Of a stretch of DNA of 64,000 nt, positions 11,307 to 24,646 are shown piece after piece. Every line of letters starts with the position of its first letter. The first letter of the stretch is position 1. The position numbers and the translations under genes are program-made. Source of the stretch: Euryodendron excelsum (lineage: Eukaryota; Streptophyta; Magnoliopsida; Ericales; Pentaphylacaceae); contig CM065379.1 in assembly GCA_033060915.1 (NCBI GenBank), positions 24,846,818 through 24,910,817 of the forward strand, given 5' to 3'. The notes below the pieces were generated by a model. The model saw only the letters and a list, made by a program, of their open reading frames with translations. It was not told the DNA's origin and ran no database searches.

Positions 11307-14300
11307 CAGAGCCTCATTCAACGTGAAAGGGGTCTGCAAACTTAACCTAAAAATCATATATTTTGATATACAGAGCTTGAGCACCTCCAAAACCCTAGTT
11401 TCCTTAGGTTTTCCAAACCCTAGCCACCCTACACTAAACCCTAGCCTTATATACACTCCTATACATCCCCATACACTCATACACTAGCCTTCAACCATCC
11501 CCTTGAAGACTTGAAGAGCTGCCATCTAAAGCTTGAAGACAACCCTTGAAGGTTGAAGAAGAAAATTAAAACGAAGACCGAAGATCGAAGACAAGCAAGG
11601 CGCGCAAAATAAACAAGACATACGGTAGGCTTTCTATTTAAATTTCCGCACTTCTCCCCTCTCTCTTCTCTCTCCTAACCCACTTGGGTTTTCTCTATTT
11701 TAATCTCCCATCTCTTTCCCCCCCTTTCTTTGCATGCTTGAAACAAGGGAATTCCCGGTCCATGTGTAGGATTGGACTATTGGAGAGTCACCGTGTCGGG
11801 GGCTTTCTTCTAGTCTAACCAGAGACCACGTGGGTCCGGCCCCCTTGATTATGTGGTGAAGCCTTAGCCTTGAATGTTCACGACCCCAAATTGCATTGTG
11901 CATATCATAGTCTTGCATCTTCCAAATTCCGTTTTCAAAGTTGTTTTCAAAATCGTTTTCAAACTTGTTTTCAAAATTGCATCAAAATCTCTTTTTCAAA
12001 AACTTGTTTTCAAAACCACAATTCTAGAGTGATTCTAGCCTTTCCATGGCTAGGGTTGCTTTAGGAAAGTGTTACATTAAAAGTGACCTTTTTGGTCTAT
12101 ATTTTCAAATCTTATTAAAACCACTTTCTTAAAGTGGTTCTAGCCCTCTTATGGTTAGAATCGCTTTAGGAAAGTGAGACGTTTTCATACTTTCCAAAAA
12201 ACTCTCTTTTCAAAAATCTCTTTCTAAAAATCTCTTTTTCAACATAGTTTCCTAAAACTCTTCTATTTAAAATTGTTTTCAAAAACTCCCTTCCAAAATC
12301 TATTTTTCAAAACTCTCTTTTTCAACTCCTCTCCAAAATCTTTTCCTCAAAATTCACTTTCTAAAAACACTCCCTAGATTCACCTTCCTAAAAACTCTCT
12401 CCAAAAACCTTTCTAAAAAACTCACTTTCCAAAATCTTCCTTCTAGAAATTTCCTCTCTAGGATTTTCCTTCTAAAATCTACGTTTCTAAAAACATACTT
12501 TCCAAAACTCTTTCTCTTTAAAATCTTTTTCCAAAAACTCCCTCTTCAAATTCACTTTCCAAAAGTTCCTCCCTAGGATTCCCATCTAGAAAACCTTTGT
12601 TTCTAAAAACGCATTTTCCAAAAACTCTTTCCTTAGAGCCCAAGTCAAGCCTTAGAGCCCACAATTAGGAAACCCTAATTTTCTTTCCAAAAACATGATT
12701 TTCAAACTTTTCCCCAAACCTAGGTTTTCAAAATCTCTTGTTTTCACATCCAAACTATACATGTTTCCAAAACCTCTTTTCTACGTCAAAACTATAATTT
12801 TCCAAACCTAGGGTTTCTAGAATCTCCTTTTTCAAATCCTTGCTAAATCCTACCTTCCCTTTAGGAAACCGAATCAAATCTCCCCGTTTAGGAAACTAGA
12901 TCCCGTTCTCCGTTTTTGGAAACAAAATCAAATCTTTTCTTTTAGAGACCAAATCCAATCCCCTCCAAATCCAAATTTTTCCTAATTCAAATCCTTCCTA
13001 AACTTCCACTTTCCTAAACCTTAAGTTTCCAAAAACTTGAACATAAAAATCTTTCCTAATTCAACCTTTTCCTAATTCTACCTTCTTTTTAAATCTTAAC
13101 TTTCAAACCTAAGTTTTCAAACTTTTTCTAAACTCAAACCTTTCCTAATTTCAAGTTTTTCTAAAATTCAAACTCTAAAACTTTCTGAATCTTAAATTTT
13201 CTAAATTTCAAATCTTTCTAAAATCAAAACTTTCTAAATTTGAAACTTTCTCAAGTTAAATCTTTCTAAACTTCCAAACTTTCTAAATTCTAAACTTTCC
13301 AAAACTTCAAAATCTTTCTCAATCTAAGGCTTTTCTAAACTCAAAACTTTCTTAATTCAAACATTTTCTAAACTGAAAACTTTCCTTTTTCAAACCTTTC
13401 CTAAAACGAAATTTTCTTATTTTCAAAACTTCCTTGTTTTCAAAGCTTTCCAAATTCAAAACTTCCCTTTTTCAAAACATTACAAAATTCAAAACTTTCT
13501 TAACTTGAAACTTTTCAAATTCTAAGCCTTTCTTAAACTAGACTTTTCCTAATTCAAAACATTTCTAAATTCAAAATTTTTCGATTTTCAAAACTTTCCT
13601 AATTTGAGAACTTTCCTAATCTTAAAACCTTTTCTTTTTCGAAAACTTTCTAAACTCGAAACTTTCCAATTTTTAAAACTTCCTTATTTCAAAAAATTTT
13701 CCTAATTTGAAAACTTTCCTAATTCGAAACTTTCTTAATTCAAAACTTTCCTAAAGTTGAAACATCCCAAATTCAAAGCTTTCCTAAGTTGAAACTTTCC
13801 TAATTCTAAAACCTTCCTAAATCGAACCTTTCCTAATTCAAACATTTCCTAAATTCAATCTTCCCTAATTTCCTAAACCTTCCAAGTCAAGTCAAATATT
13901 TTCTAAGTCTCTTCTCTTTCCTAAGTCTAGGTTTCCTAAAACCAAGTCTTTCCAAAATCAATCTTTCCAAAGCAAGTCCAATCTTCTCAATTTTAATTTC
14001 CAATTTCCTCTTCTAATCTCAAATCAAATCCAGTTTTCAATTCAATCTCTTTCTTTCAATTTCAATCTCTCTCTTCAAATCAATCTATTTTCAATCGGAC
14101 TCTTGTCCGAACTACGACTGACTTGATTCCCCCAAAGGGATACATAGGCAACCTTCATTGGTGCGGTCACAATACTTTTCAAACTTTCAATTCTACCCTC
14201 ATGGGTGCGGTTTCCAAAATCTTTTCAAATCTCAAATTCCAATCTATTTTCAAAATTCCAATTTCAAAATTTCTATTTTCAAATTTTTACTTTCAATTTT

Positions 14301-14809
14301 CAAACTTTCCAATTTCAATTCCATCTCTTCAAATCTATTTTCAAATTTATTTCCAAATCTATTTTTCAATTCTCTCCTATTGCACTTGCATATCATGCAT
14401 CATGTTAGTTTCTTTTCAAACATTGTTTTTCTAAAGTGAATAGGGCTGAACATTAGTTAGTTGAAGACTCTCATAGGTGAATCTAGGGTAGATTGACATG
14501 TAGGTACTGAAAGGGCGGGGTAGGGTGATAGCTTAGTGCGTCTTCTCTACACGTAACCAACCTCCGAACCTAGGATCACTGATTTCAAAGACCAAAAGGA
14601 GTTATTTTTCAAAAAAAAGGCTAAATGTTTTCCAAAGGTTGCCAAACAACCTGTTTTCTTAAAAACCCTCTCTTGAGGAGATATTTTCAAAATTGTTTTC
14701 CAAAACCCTAAGTATAGTCTTCGGATTATTCTTAGTTTTTAGGTGACTTAACTCACCTTAATTAAGTTAGGTGGCGACTCCAAATCTTTTTCAAAAGCCT
14801 TTTGTTCAA

Positions 14810-17701
14810 GAAGATTCTTGGTCCATGTGTAGGATTGGACTATTGGAGGGTCACCGTGTCGGGGGCTTTCTTTTAGTCTAACCGGAGACCATGTGGGTTC
14901 GGCTCCCTTGATTATGTGGTGAAGCCTTAATCTTGTATGTCACGACCCGAAATTAGCATTGTGCATATCATGATCTTGCATCTTCCAAGAATCGTTTTTC
15001 AAACTTATTTTCTAAGCTTGTATTAAACTTCTTTTCAAAATTGCATCAAAATCTCCTTTTTCAATATCACAATTCTAGGGTGATTCTAGCCTTTCCATGG
15101 CTAGGGTTGTTTTAGGAAAGTGTTACGCTTAAAGTGACTTTTGTAGTCCATATTTTCAAATCTTGTTGTTTTTAAAACCACTTTCTTAAAGTGGTTATAG
15201 CCTTCTTATGGTTAGAATCGCTTTAGGAAAGTGAGACGTTTTTATACTTTCCAAAAAAAAAAAAACTCTCCTTTCAAAAGTCTCTATTTCTAAAACCGTC
15301 TTTTTCAATATGATTTTTAGTAACTCTTCTTTCCAAAGTTGTTTTTGAAAACTCCCTCCAAAAATCTATTTTCCAAAACTTCTCTTTTCAAACTCCTTTC
15401 CAAAACACTCTCCTCAAAATTCACTTTCCTAAAAATTCTTTCCTAAAAGCTTCTTCCAAAATCTTGTTTTCAAAACTCTCTCAAAGTTTTACTTTCCAAG
15501 AACTTCCTTTCTAAAATTTTTTTCAAAATACGCTTCCTAAAAAACTCCTCTTTAGAATCTTCCTCCAAAATCTTAGTTTTAGAAAACGCACTTTCTAAAA
15601 AACTCTTTCCTTAGAGCCCAAGTCAAATCCTAGAACCCACAATTAGAAAACCTTAATTTTCTTTCTAAAAACATGATTTTCAACCTTGCCCCAAACCTAG
15701 GTTTCCAAAACCTCCCTTTATACGTCAAAATCATAAGTTTTCAAAAACCCTCTTTTCTACGTCAAAACTACAGTCTTCCCAAGTCTAGGGTTTCTAAAAC
15801 TTCATCTTCCAAATCCTTGTCAAATCCAATATCCCCTTTAGGAAACCAAATCCCATTTTTCCTTTAGGAAAGTAAATCCAATCTCCCGTTTAGGAAACTA
15901 GATCCTATCCTCTATTTTTGGAAACAAAATCAAAACCACTTCCTCTTAGAAACAAAATCCAAATATTTTCTAATTCAACTCCTTCCTAATCTTCTACTTT
16001 CTTAAATCTTAAGTTTCCAAAACTTGAACATAAAAATCTTTCCTAAATTTTAAAAGTCAAAATCCAAATCTTTCTTAATTCTACCCCTTTTCAAATTTTA
16101 ACTTTCCAAATCTAAGTTATCAAATCTCTCCTAAACTCAAACCTTTCCTAATTTCAAGATTTTCTAAAATTCAAATTTTAAAACTTTTTAAATCTTAAAT
16201 TTTTTAAATTTCAAATCTTTCTAAATTCCAAAGCTTTATCAATTCAAAATTTTCTTAAGTTAAGACTTTCTAAATCCCAAACCTTCTAATTTTCAAAACT
16301 TTCCTAAGTTGAAACTTTCTTAATTCAAAACTTTCCTAAGTAAAAACCTTTCTTAAACTAAACTTTTCCTAGTCCAAAACATTTCCAAATTCAAAACTTC
16401 CTTATTTTAAAACATTCCAAATTCAAAACTTTCCTAATTCGAAAACTTTCCTAAAATGAAACTTTCCTAATTCGAACTTTTCCTAAATCTAATCGTTTCT
16501 AAAACTCTTTCAAGTAATATCTTTCCTAAACCCTTCCAAATCAAATTTTTCTTAAGTCTCCCCTCTTTCCTAAAGTCTAGGTTTCTTAAGCCTCCATCTT
16601 TCCAAAACAAGTCTAAATCTTTCTTCCAAGTTCTATCTTTCCAAATCAAATCCAATCTTTCCTTTCTAAGTCCTTAAGTCTAGGTTTCCTAAAACCAAGT
16701 TTCCCAAAGTCAAGTCTTTTCAAATCTTCTATTCAAAGTTCAATCTCTCAATCTTCCAATTCAATTTCCAACTCAATCTTTTTCTTCCAATCATATCTTC
16801 TAGTTTCAATCTGACTCTTGTCCGAACTACGACTGACGTGATTCCTCCAAAAGGATACGTAGGCAACCCTCATGGGTACGGTCACAACATTTTTTAAACT
16901 TCTATTTCTACAACCTTTTTCAAATCTCTAATTCCACAACATGTTTCAAATTTCTATTTCTACAACTTCTTTCCAATCTCCAATCCTACAATTTTCTTCA
17001 AGTTTCCAATTCCATGATCTATTTCTATTTTCAATCTTCAATTTCAATTTCCAAAACCTTTTTTCCAAATTCAAGCTTCTATCTCTTTCTTTTCAAATCA
17101 AATCAAATCAAATTCTTTTCAAATCTATTTCCAAATCAAGTCTCTTTTCGTGCACTTGCATATCATGCATCATGTTAGTTTCTTTTCAAATATTGTTTTT
17201 CAAAGTAGATAGGATTGAATATTAGTTAGTTGAAGACTCTCATAGGTGAATCTAGGGTAGATTGACATGTAGGTACCGAAAGGGTGGGGTAGGGTGATGG
17301 CTTAGTGCGTCTTCCCTACACGTAACCAACCTCTGAACCTAGAATCACTGATTTCAAAGACTAAAACGAAGTTATTTTCAAAAAAATGGGCTAAATGTTT
17401 TCCAAAGATTGCCAAACAACCTGTTTTCCTAAAACTCTCTCTTAAGAAGGTATTTTCTAAAACCTTTTCCAAAACTTTAGGTATAGTTTTCAGATTATGC
17501 TTAGTTTTTAGGTGACCTAACTCACCTTAATCAAGTTAGGTGGGGACTTCAAATCTTTTCTAAAAGCCCTTTATTTAAATCTAATTTCAATTCAAAAATA
17601 GTCACACTTATTCTTCTAGGAGGGTGAGTTCTAACGAGAGAGTACAATATTTTTCCCGCTTGTATGTGTATTCCTCGAGTGCAAAAAATCTGGGCGCGAC
17701 A
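14810..17701 (+). mobile_element. Second, 5'-truncated LTR copy joined to the first
   Basis: Starting at GATTCTTGGTCCATGTG this repeats the LTR from about 1.95 kb inside its 5' end, so it has no U3 and no TATA box. It runs through its own G-poor tract, U5 box (16,811-16,890) and decayed U5 hairpin, and ends GGGCGCGACA at 17,701. With the first part it makes a 7.25-kb composite LTR. The two parts differ at many positions, so the join is not a recent simple duplication. The next base begins chromovirus pol. Confidence 0.8.
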
Positions 17702-19628
17702 AGCCCTATATAGTCTACACTGATGCCTTTCATCGAGGGTTAGGGTGTGTTTTGATGCAAGAAGGAAAAGTAATCACTTATGGGTCGCGACAACTCAAGA
17801 AACATGAGCAAAATTACCCAACTCATGATCTAGAGATGGCCACGGTAATCTTTGCCCTTAAGATTTGGAGATGTTACTTGTATGGAGAAAAGTTTGAATT
17901 ATTTACGGATCACAAGAGCCTTAAGTACATCACCACCCAAAAAGACTTGAACCTAAGGCAGAGAAGGTGGATAGAATACATGGAAGACTACGACTTCACC
18001 TTACAATACCACCTCAGTAAGGCAAATGTCATGGCAGATGGCTTAAGTAGGAAAAATCAAGGGCTTATGAGTAGCATTGTGTTAGAGAAATGGAAGACGG
18101 TACAATTGTTTGAATCCTATGGAGGGTTAGAAGAGAGGGGAGGAATACTGAATAGTCTTCAGATACAATCCCAGACCCTAGAGGAAGTTCGGCAAGCCCA
18201 ACGGGGAAACCCAGAAGTGCAAGAGATAAAGGAGAAAATGGAGAAAGGAATAATGGAATCGGGATGGACCATTAATGCTGGGGGTGAGCTCTAATATAAG
18301 GGTAGGTACTTGGGGGTGGATAAGGAGGAGTTAAAACGAAACATTCTATCTAAGGCACATCGTTCTAAGTTTACAGTACATCCTGAAAATACCAATATGT
18401 ACCAAGATCTTAAAATACAGTATTATTAGCGAGGAATGAAGAAGGACATTGCGAAGTTTGTAGCACATTGTCTCACCTGTCAATAAGTAAAGGCAGAACA
18501 CCGACGACCCGGTGGACTGCTAAACCCTTACCCATAGCAGAATGGAAATGGGAACATATCACCATGGATTTTGTTACTGGGTTACCGAGGAACAAACTAG
18601 GGTGCAACACAATTTGGGTAATCGTAGATCGCCTGACAAAAACTGCACACTTCTTACTCATCAAATCTGTTGATAGTCTTAGTACCTTAAATCGGCTATA
18701 TTTGAAGGAAGTACTACGATTGCATGGGGTACCTAAAACCATTGTATCAGATTGCGACCCAAGGTTCGCGTCGCGATTCTAGCAAAGCCTACAAAAGGCA
18801 TTAGGAACCCAGTTGTGCATGAGTACTGCTTACCACCCACAGACGGATGGTCAATCCAAACGAGTTATCCAAATCCAAGAGGATGTGCTTCGCGCTTGTG
18901 TATTAGATTTTCAAGGAACTTGGAGTGATCATATACCCTTGGCCGAGTTTGCCTATAAAAATAGTTACCAAGCAAGCATAGAAATGGCCCCTTACGAAGC
19001 ACTGTATGGACGACCTTGCCGAGCACCTAACTGTTGGTTGGAGACGACTGATGGATTCTTATATGGACCTGAGATCATCCGAGAGACCACGAAAAAGATT
19101 AAGCTCATACAAGAACGGCTCAAGACTGCCCAAAGCCGACAAAAAAGCTATGCAGACCAGTGTAGACGGCCCTTGGAATTCCAAGTAGGTGACCAAGAGT
19201 TCTTGAAGGTAAAACCCCACAAAGGGGTGGTGCGTTTTGGTAAGAAAGGGAAGCTTGCACCTCGATACATTGGACCTTTCCTCATTTTAGAAAGAATTGG
19301 ACCAGTGGCGTACTGATTGGTATTACCTCTCGAATTAGAGCAGATACATAATGTATTCCATGTATCGATGTTAAGACAATACCACCCCGACCTAACACAT
19401 ATAATTCAATGGGAAACCGTGACAGTGCAACCTGACCATTCCTATGACTAGGGACCCAGCAAGATGGTGGATCGCAAGGTAAAAGTATTGAGAAACAATG
19501 AGATTCCCTTAGTCAAAGTGTTATGGAAGCATCACGGAGAGGAGGAAGCAACATGGGAAGCAGAAACATATATGAGAGTAAAGTACCCACACCTATTCGA
19601 GACTGATTTCGAGGACGAAATTTCCTAA
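17702..19628 (+). pseudogene. Broken pol of a chromovirus (RNase H, integrase, chromodomain)
   Basis: This is the 3' half of a Ty3/gypsy polyprotein, entered abruptly inside RNase H because a Tat-like element is inserted there. The reverse transcriptase lies outside the window. RNase H is in frame from 17,704 to 18,291, with its first catalytic Asp at 17,722 and the ADGLSRK ending. The integrase zinc-finger histidines and cysteines lie around 18,355-18,480. The core has Asp at 18,567 and 18,750, but the third catalytic position (18,858) is AAA (Lys) instead of Glu. A C-terminal chromodomain-like segment (19,452-19,628) is rich in VLW and ATWE words. Breaks are stop codons at 18,292, 18,427, 18,484, 18,780, 19,314 and 19,449, and a one-base frameshift near 18,527. 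It cannot make active protein. Confidence 0.95.
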
Positions 19629-19639
19629 AGGAGGTAAGG
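19627..19639 (+). promoter_or_regulatory. Polypurine tract of the chromovirus
   Basis: AAAGGAGGTAAGG overlaps the end of the pol stop codon (19,626-19,628) and sits immediately before the 3' LTR. This close packing of stop codon, tract and LTR is usual for chromoviruses. Confidence 0.75.
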
Positions 19640-20589
19640 CTTTAATACCCGCTATTTTTTTCCTCGTCTGCATTAACCCTAACGGGACTGATTAAGACAC
19701 CACCATAGGGTCATAAGTCGTAAGAAAAACCTTTTCAAGCCCAACCCCGTCCATTTGTAGAAACTCGATTCCTTGGAAATAGGGTTCGAATCCCGTTACC
19801 CGACAATTCGCATCAACCGGTTCCCTAACTTTAATCGGAGCTTTCTCTTTCACCTTTCGTCAGATTTCGACGAATTATATGTCTAAAATTATCACCTTTT
19901 TGAGCCCGATGTCTTGGTAATCTCAAAACTTCACTTCGTAAAGTGTTGATTCCCCGGAAAGCCCCTGAATGCCGCTGCACCCGGAAACTCGCACCCGAAT
20001 TTCCAGAAACTTCGTTTTGAGTTTTCTCTCTCACCCGGTGTCGGAATCGCACGAAAGTTGAGACTAAACCAATTAAATTTTTGAGAGCCTTCTATTTACA
20101 GTCTTAGATTGCACATTTGACAAAAAAACTAGAATCTTAAACTCAGTCACTTTAAACTAGGGACTCCCTTCCATATTTCAAAATTGCCCCCACCCCACCA
20201 ACTTGCATAGCCAACACCTTATTTAATGTCATGTGTACCATATATATGCATATATATATAGATGCATGCATGCCTGCATATGTATATACATATATATGCC
20301 TATTCTATTGGACCTAATTGAAAATACAACTAATGCACATATTTTAAACGCACACACACATATCACAATAAACTAATGTTATTTTTTAAAACAGTTGCTA
20401 TACACTTGCAGGGCAAAGCTTCTCATTTAGCCAATGGGAATCAAGGAATGAGGGAAGAGGGAGGGATCAATGACTAGGAGATGGGAATTAAGGTGACCGA
20501 GGGGAATGTTGTCTTGGAGTCTCGGGGCAAAAATTCCCTATGCTTCCCACATGTTGGGCAAGCATGGGAAGAAGCTGCATACTCAACCT

Positions 20590-20720
20590 ATTGTAAAAAG
20601 AGAGAGAGAGGGACGTTAAGAGGGTGTAGTTATAGAGAGATAAAGAGAGAGAGAGAGAGAGAGAGAGGGACGTTAAGAGGGTGTAGTTATAGAGAGATAA
20701 AGAGAGAGAGAGAGAGAGTT
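20590..20720 (+). repeat. GA microsatellite with an embedded tandem duplication
   Basis: Two (GA)n runs alternate with two copies of a segment beginning GGACGTTAAGAGGGTG (about 20,612 and 20,668). The block lies about 40 bp upstream of the LTR TATA box. Confidence 0.85.
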
Positions 20721-20756
20721 TACTCCTTGTCACCCCTGTACACACACCCACAGCCC

Positions 20757-20763
20757 TATAAAT
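20757..20763 (+). promoter_or_regulatory. TATA box of the chromovirus LTR
   Basis: TATAAAT lies in the sequence CAGCCCTATAAATCACACAC. It is the only good TATA match in this part of the LTR and lies just downstream of the GA-rich block. The transcription start is inferred, not seen. Confidence 0.55.
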
Positions 20764-22887
20764 CACACACATCCCTTCCCTCATTCGGGTTGTGCGAGAG
20801 AAGGTTGAGAAGGAGAGTTACAGTGAAAGAAAGAGAGAGAAACTAAGAGAGAAAAGAAAGGGAAGGTAGGGAAGAAACGGGTTGGGGCTGTATCATTCGA
20901 AAGTCAGGTGAGGAGACTACCTTCACCACCCTATAACCCTTCTAAACCTAGCACAAAATGTTCCATAACCCCACTGTAGGACCCGAGGACAGAGAGAGAA
21001 AAAATGAGTGTGAAAAACACCACCCTTCTCACTCCGGCGAACCCCAGAGCCAAGGGCTATCACAGGAGCTTGGGACTTCTCGGGGACACCTTCTAGGTGT
21101 CGTAGGGAGGTCCACGGCCTCTGTGCGTGCACCAAGATCTCCTGGAGTCCCGAACCCGTTGGAAAATATTCAAAGAACTGAAACTCTAGCCATCGACGAG
21201 CTTTGCTGATCGGATCACTTGGGGATGAATCATCTCTGGGCAAGGAACAAAAGTCATGAAGGGACCATGGCCAAATTATCATGGGAAGCAGGCCAAAAAA
21301 ACGGTTACAGGTCGGTAACCCTAGGGTTTTGCCGTGCAGCCGGCGTTTTCGGGCCATGTCGGCCACCTCCGACCATATCCGGCCAAGCTCTGACCATGAT
21401 TGTGTGACCCAGGTCCTTACCAATCTCTGGGTCGTACATGCATGGCCAGGAGGTGCCGGGAATCGCCGAAAAACGGGTTGGAAGCTTTGCCAGTCGTGCG
21501 GGAGGAGGAAGAAGGCCAAGCCTTCCACCCCCACGCACGACTGGTGGCACTTGCAGGTGTGTGGCAAGCATGATGACTCTAAAATTTTTATGGCAGCCTT
21601 TATATTACTGCAAGAGGTTACCTTAAAAATTTTAGGGCAATCGGAGACTTCTGTGAATTTTCATGAATTATTTATGATTTAAAGGATGAAAATTCACAGA
21701 AAATAATTTATTAGTAGAAAAATTCTGAAAAATCATTGGGACACCCCTAAATATTCAGGGAACCCAAAAATGGGAGAGTGGCCTTAATAGCCCACCTGAA
21801 TGGAAGCTTCTAGAATCTCTATACCTTGGGTTACATGTAGTGTTGTTCCTAGCTTGGCGATGTATATCACCCCAAAGGGGGAGTCTGAACCTTCCACCTC
21901 ATTTAACTTAAGTGTTTACTAACTTAACTTACCCCTCCCCACCTAACCATGTTTTAACGAAGTCCTTTTTGTAATAAGATAACAAAGAGACTAAGGCAGG
22001 ATATTCTCTTCTTTTACAGAAATACTGAGTTAAGTACAATCTTGATCCAGATGGATCCCAAGGGTAGGAATCTATGCATTTCCTTAAGTTTCATGCTCAC
22101 ATCTTTTCACTATTGAATGATCTATATATTGTTATGCTTTATGCTTTCCTGCCAAATTATCTTTCTGTTCTAAATGTTTTTCTATCATTAACTTCACAAT
22201 ATACAAATATTGCTTGCATGATTGCATCACTGAGGAGGTATAAGGGTGGTACAATCAGAAAGGAAAAGACCCTGAGTTTATATCATGGGTGTACCTGACT
22301 GGCTTGATATTCGGGGCTATCATGGGTCAGTACTACTGGCTTGATATTGGGCTAGATGATCATGGATGGGCCCCACTAGACTTGATGATGGAGGATGAAT
22401 CATGGGTGGGCCCCATTGTCTTGAATTGGCCCGGGTAGGACATACCTGTAAGGATCCGGATACTGATGAAATGAAAAAAGAAATTACATGGGTCATATGC
22501 ATGCCATGATATTCTTTTATTGCATTATCTTTTACCCTGCACCTTCTAGAAATCTTAGAACTCCAACTAGACTTTGCCGCTCATTCCTATCTTATGGGAC
22601 ATTTTCAGGAATAGAGACACCAAACTGATTTCCAAGGGAATGAGCATACGAGATCAAGTCCCCCTGTTAACTTATTTCCTTTAAACTCTTGAGTCAGTTT
22701 ATGTTGGACTGTAATGTTATGAGACTTGCACTGGTTTTACAACCTTGATGTAATATTTATGGACCATCTATGTTATGTTCATGTTTATGTTGTTGTGTTA
22801 AAATTATAAACCTCACCACCTAACGGGAAACCCAACCTTAAACCCTTCATTGTCGCCACCTAGTGAGGGCGAAGTTGGGTCATGACA

Positions 22888-24646
22888 TTTGCATTCTGGC
22901 CATCTTTTTATCCTCTAAGATCATTTTCAGAGTTATTTTCTCAAAACTACCATTCTAGGTTAATCCTAACCCTCCATGGTTAGGGTTTTCCTAGAAAAGT
23001 GTAACATTTTAAATGGCTCCTGTTAGCCTACATTTGTTTCTTTTAAAAAACATGATCTCGGAATGATCCTAGTCTTTTCATGATTAGGGTTGTTTTGAGA
23101 AAACTGTGACATTCAAAATGACTTGAAAAGGTCTACATTTTTGGTTTCGTGCCTTTGCTCTTTTTTTTTTCGATTCACGAGCCTAAAGTGATTCTCGCTT
23201 TCTAATGGCTAGAATGCCTTTAGGCAAAGTGCAATATTTATTTGAATGTCTAAAATCCAAGTTAGGATTTCAGGTCCTAAAACATGTTTTCAAAAGAGTC
23301 GGTTTTCGAACCATTTACAAAACTCTCATTTATCAAACCCTAGGAGTCCGATCCTAGGAAAATCCTATTTTTGCCAACTTAGAAACTTCTCTTTTTCAAG
23401 CTAAAATCATACCTTTTTCAAACCCTCAAAATCCTCAATTTCAAAATCATTTAAAACTTTCATTTTCCAAACTTTCTTTTTTAAATCAATTAAATCAAAA
23501 CCATCAATTTCAAATCCCTCAAATCACTCCTTTTTTGAACCTTCCAAATTTAAACCCTAAATCTATTCCTCCCATTTTGAAAACAATCCAAGCTTACCTT
23601 TTTTTAAGCAAAGCAAATCTTTTTCAAAAAGGAAACAAAACCTTTCCAAATTATAATGAAAGAAAACAAATCAAATCTTTTTCAAAAAAGGAAACAGATC
23701 TTTTTCAAAAAGGAAATAAAATCTTCTTAAATAAAATATTTTTAAATCTAATATTTTCAAATCAAATCAAAGTTTTTCAAATCACATCTCGATCTTTTCG
23801 AATCAAGAAAACATTTCCCAATCCAATCTTCCTGAAAAGGAAACATTTTCAAAATCAAACCAAATCTTCCTAAAAAGGAAATCTTTTAAAGTCAAATTTT
23901 TCTGAAAAGGAAACACTTTAAAACTCAAACTTCCTAAAAAAGAAACTTTCTAGAAATAGTAACCCACTTCACAATTCCAACTCTTTTGGACTTTTGTTGG
24001 AACTACGGCTGACCTAATCCTTTTTAAGGAGGTACGTAGGCAATTCTTCATGAGGTGCGGTCACAACCCTTTCAAACTCCCAATTCCATAACAATTTTCA
24101 AACTAATTCCAACTTTCAAACTCTTTTCTTCAAATTCTTATTCAATTGTTTTCTATGTGGATAACATTAACCATAGGTCATCGATGAGTCATAATTAGGT
24201 GATTAAAAGGTGAATAGACATATAGGTACCACAAGAATGGGGTAGGGTGATAGTCTTAGGACATCTTCCCTATACATAACCAACCCTCGAACTTAAGAAT
24301 TTCTATTTCAAAGACCAAAACCGGAGTCAATTTTTAAAAGGGCTTTCCAACATTTTTAGGTTTGTCAAACAACCCTACCTTTTAAAACCCTCTCATGAGG
24401 ACATTTTTGAAAAACATTTTCCAAAACCTAAGTTTACCCTCGGGTTTTACTTGGTGTAGATGACCTAGCACATCTTTAAATTTGTTAGGTGGCGACTCTA
24501 TAGACCTTTTCAAAAAGCCCTAATCAATTTCATTTCAAAAATTCTAACGTTGTTACATTTGTCCTTCTAGGAGGATGAGTTCTAACGAGAGAGTACTGTG
24601 CTTGTTCCCAAGCCAAGAGGGTAGTGTCTAAAAACAGGGCACGACA
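22888..24646 (+). mobile_element. 3' part of an old Tat/Ogre-like LTR
   Basis: It shares the order of the R/U5 half of the family LTR: degenerate TTTTCAAA sequence, U5 box at 24,001-24,068, the ACCTAGC/GTTAGGT hairpin, TGGCGACTC at 24,490, and an LTR end AGGGCACGACA at 24,646. Its 5' part is missing because the chromovirus inserted at 22,887. It is clearly more diverged than the LTRs at 29,074 and 43,260. Confidence 0.8.

Larger units (their letters stand above)
10449..14809 (+). mobile_element. 3' LTR of the left element, first part
   Basis: It starts TGTAAGCACCCC right after the polypurine tract. U3 is short, with no 81-bp or GTTAGAGTAGCGG arrays, so the TATA box lies only about 850 bp from the start. 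The rest follows the family plan: 157-bp modules, palindromes, TATA box, G-poor tract, U5 box at 14,105-14,173 and TGGCGACTCC at 14,772. About 130 bp before the expected LTR end the sequence jumps to the middle of a second LTR copy at about 14,806-14,812, with CAAG shared at the junction. Confidence 0.85.
19641..22887 (+). mobile_element. 3' LTR of the chromovirus (Del/Tekay-like)
   Basis: This 3,247-bp LTR begins TTTAATACCCGC, a decayed form of the usual TG start, and ends GGGTCATGACA. It contains a duplicated GA-rich segment, a TATA box at 20,757 and a GC-richer leader up to about 21,500. Open frames in the leader on both strands (for example 20,923-21,567 minus, 214 codons) show no recognisable domain and are not called as genes. 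The right end is followed by Tat-type LTR sequence, so the chromovirus had itself inserted into an older LTR. Its 5' end is outside the window, so its target duplication cannot be checked. Confidence 0.82.

Noticed and set aside
19780..19802. tRNA gene suggested by GGTTCGAATCCC
   Set aside because: The word matches a B box, but no A box, cloverleaf arms or acceptor stem can be built around it, and it lies inside an LTR.
20923..21567. 214-codon minus-strand open frame
   Set aside because: It lies in the GC-richer leader of the chromovirus LTR, overlaps open frames on the other strand, and shows no known motif.
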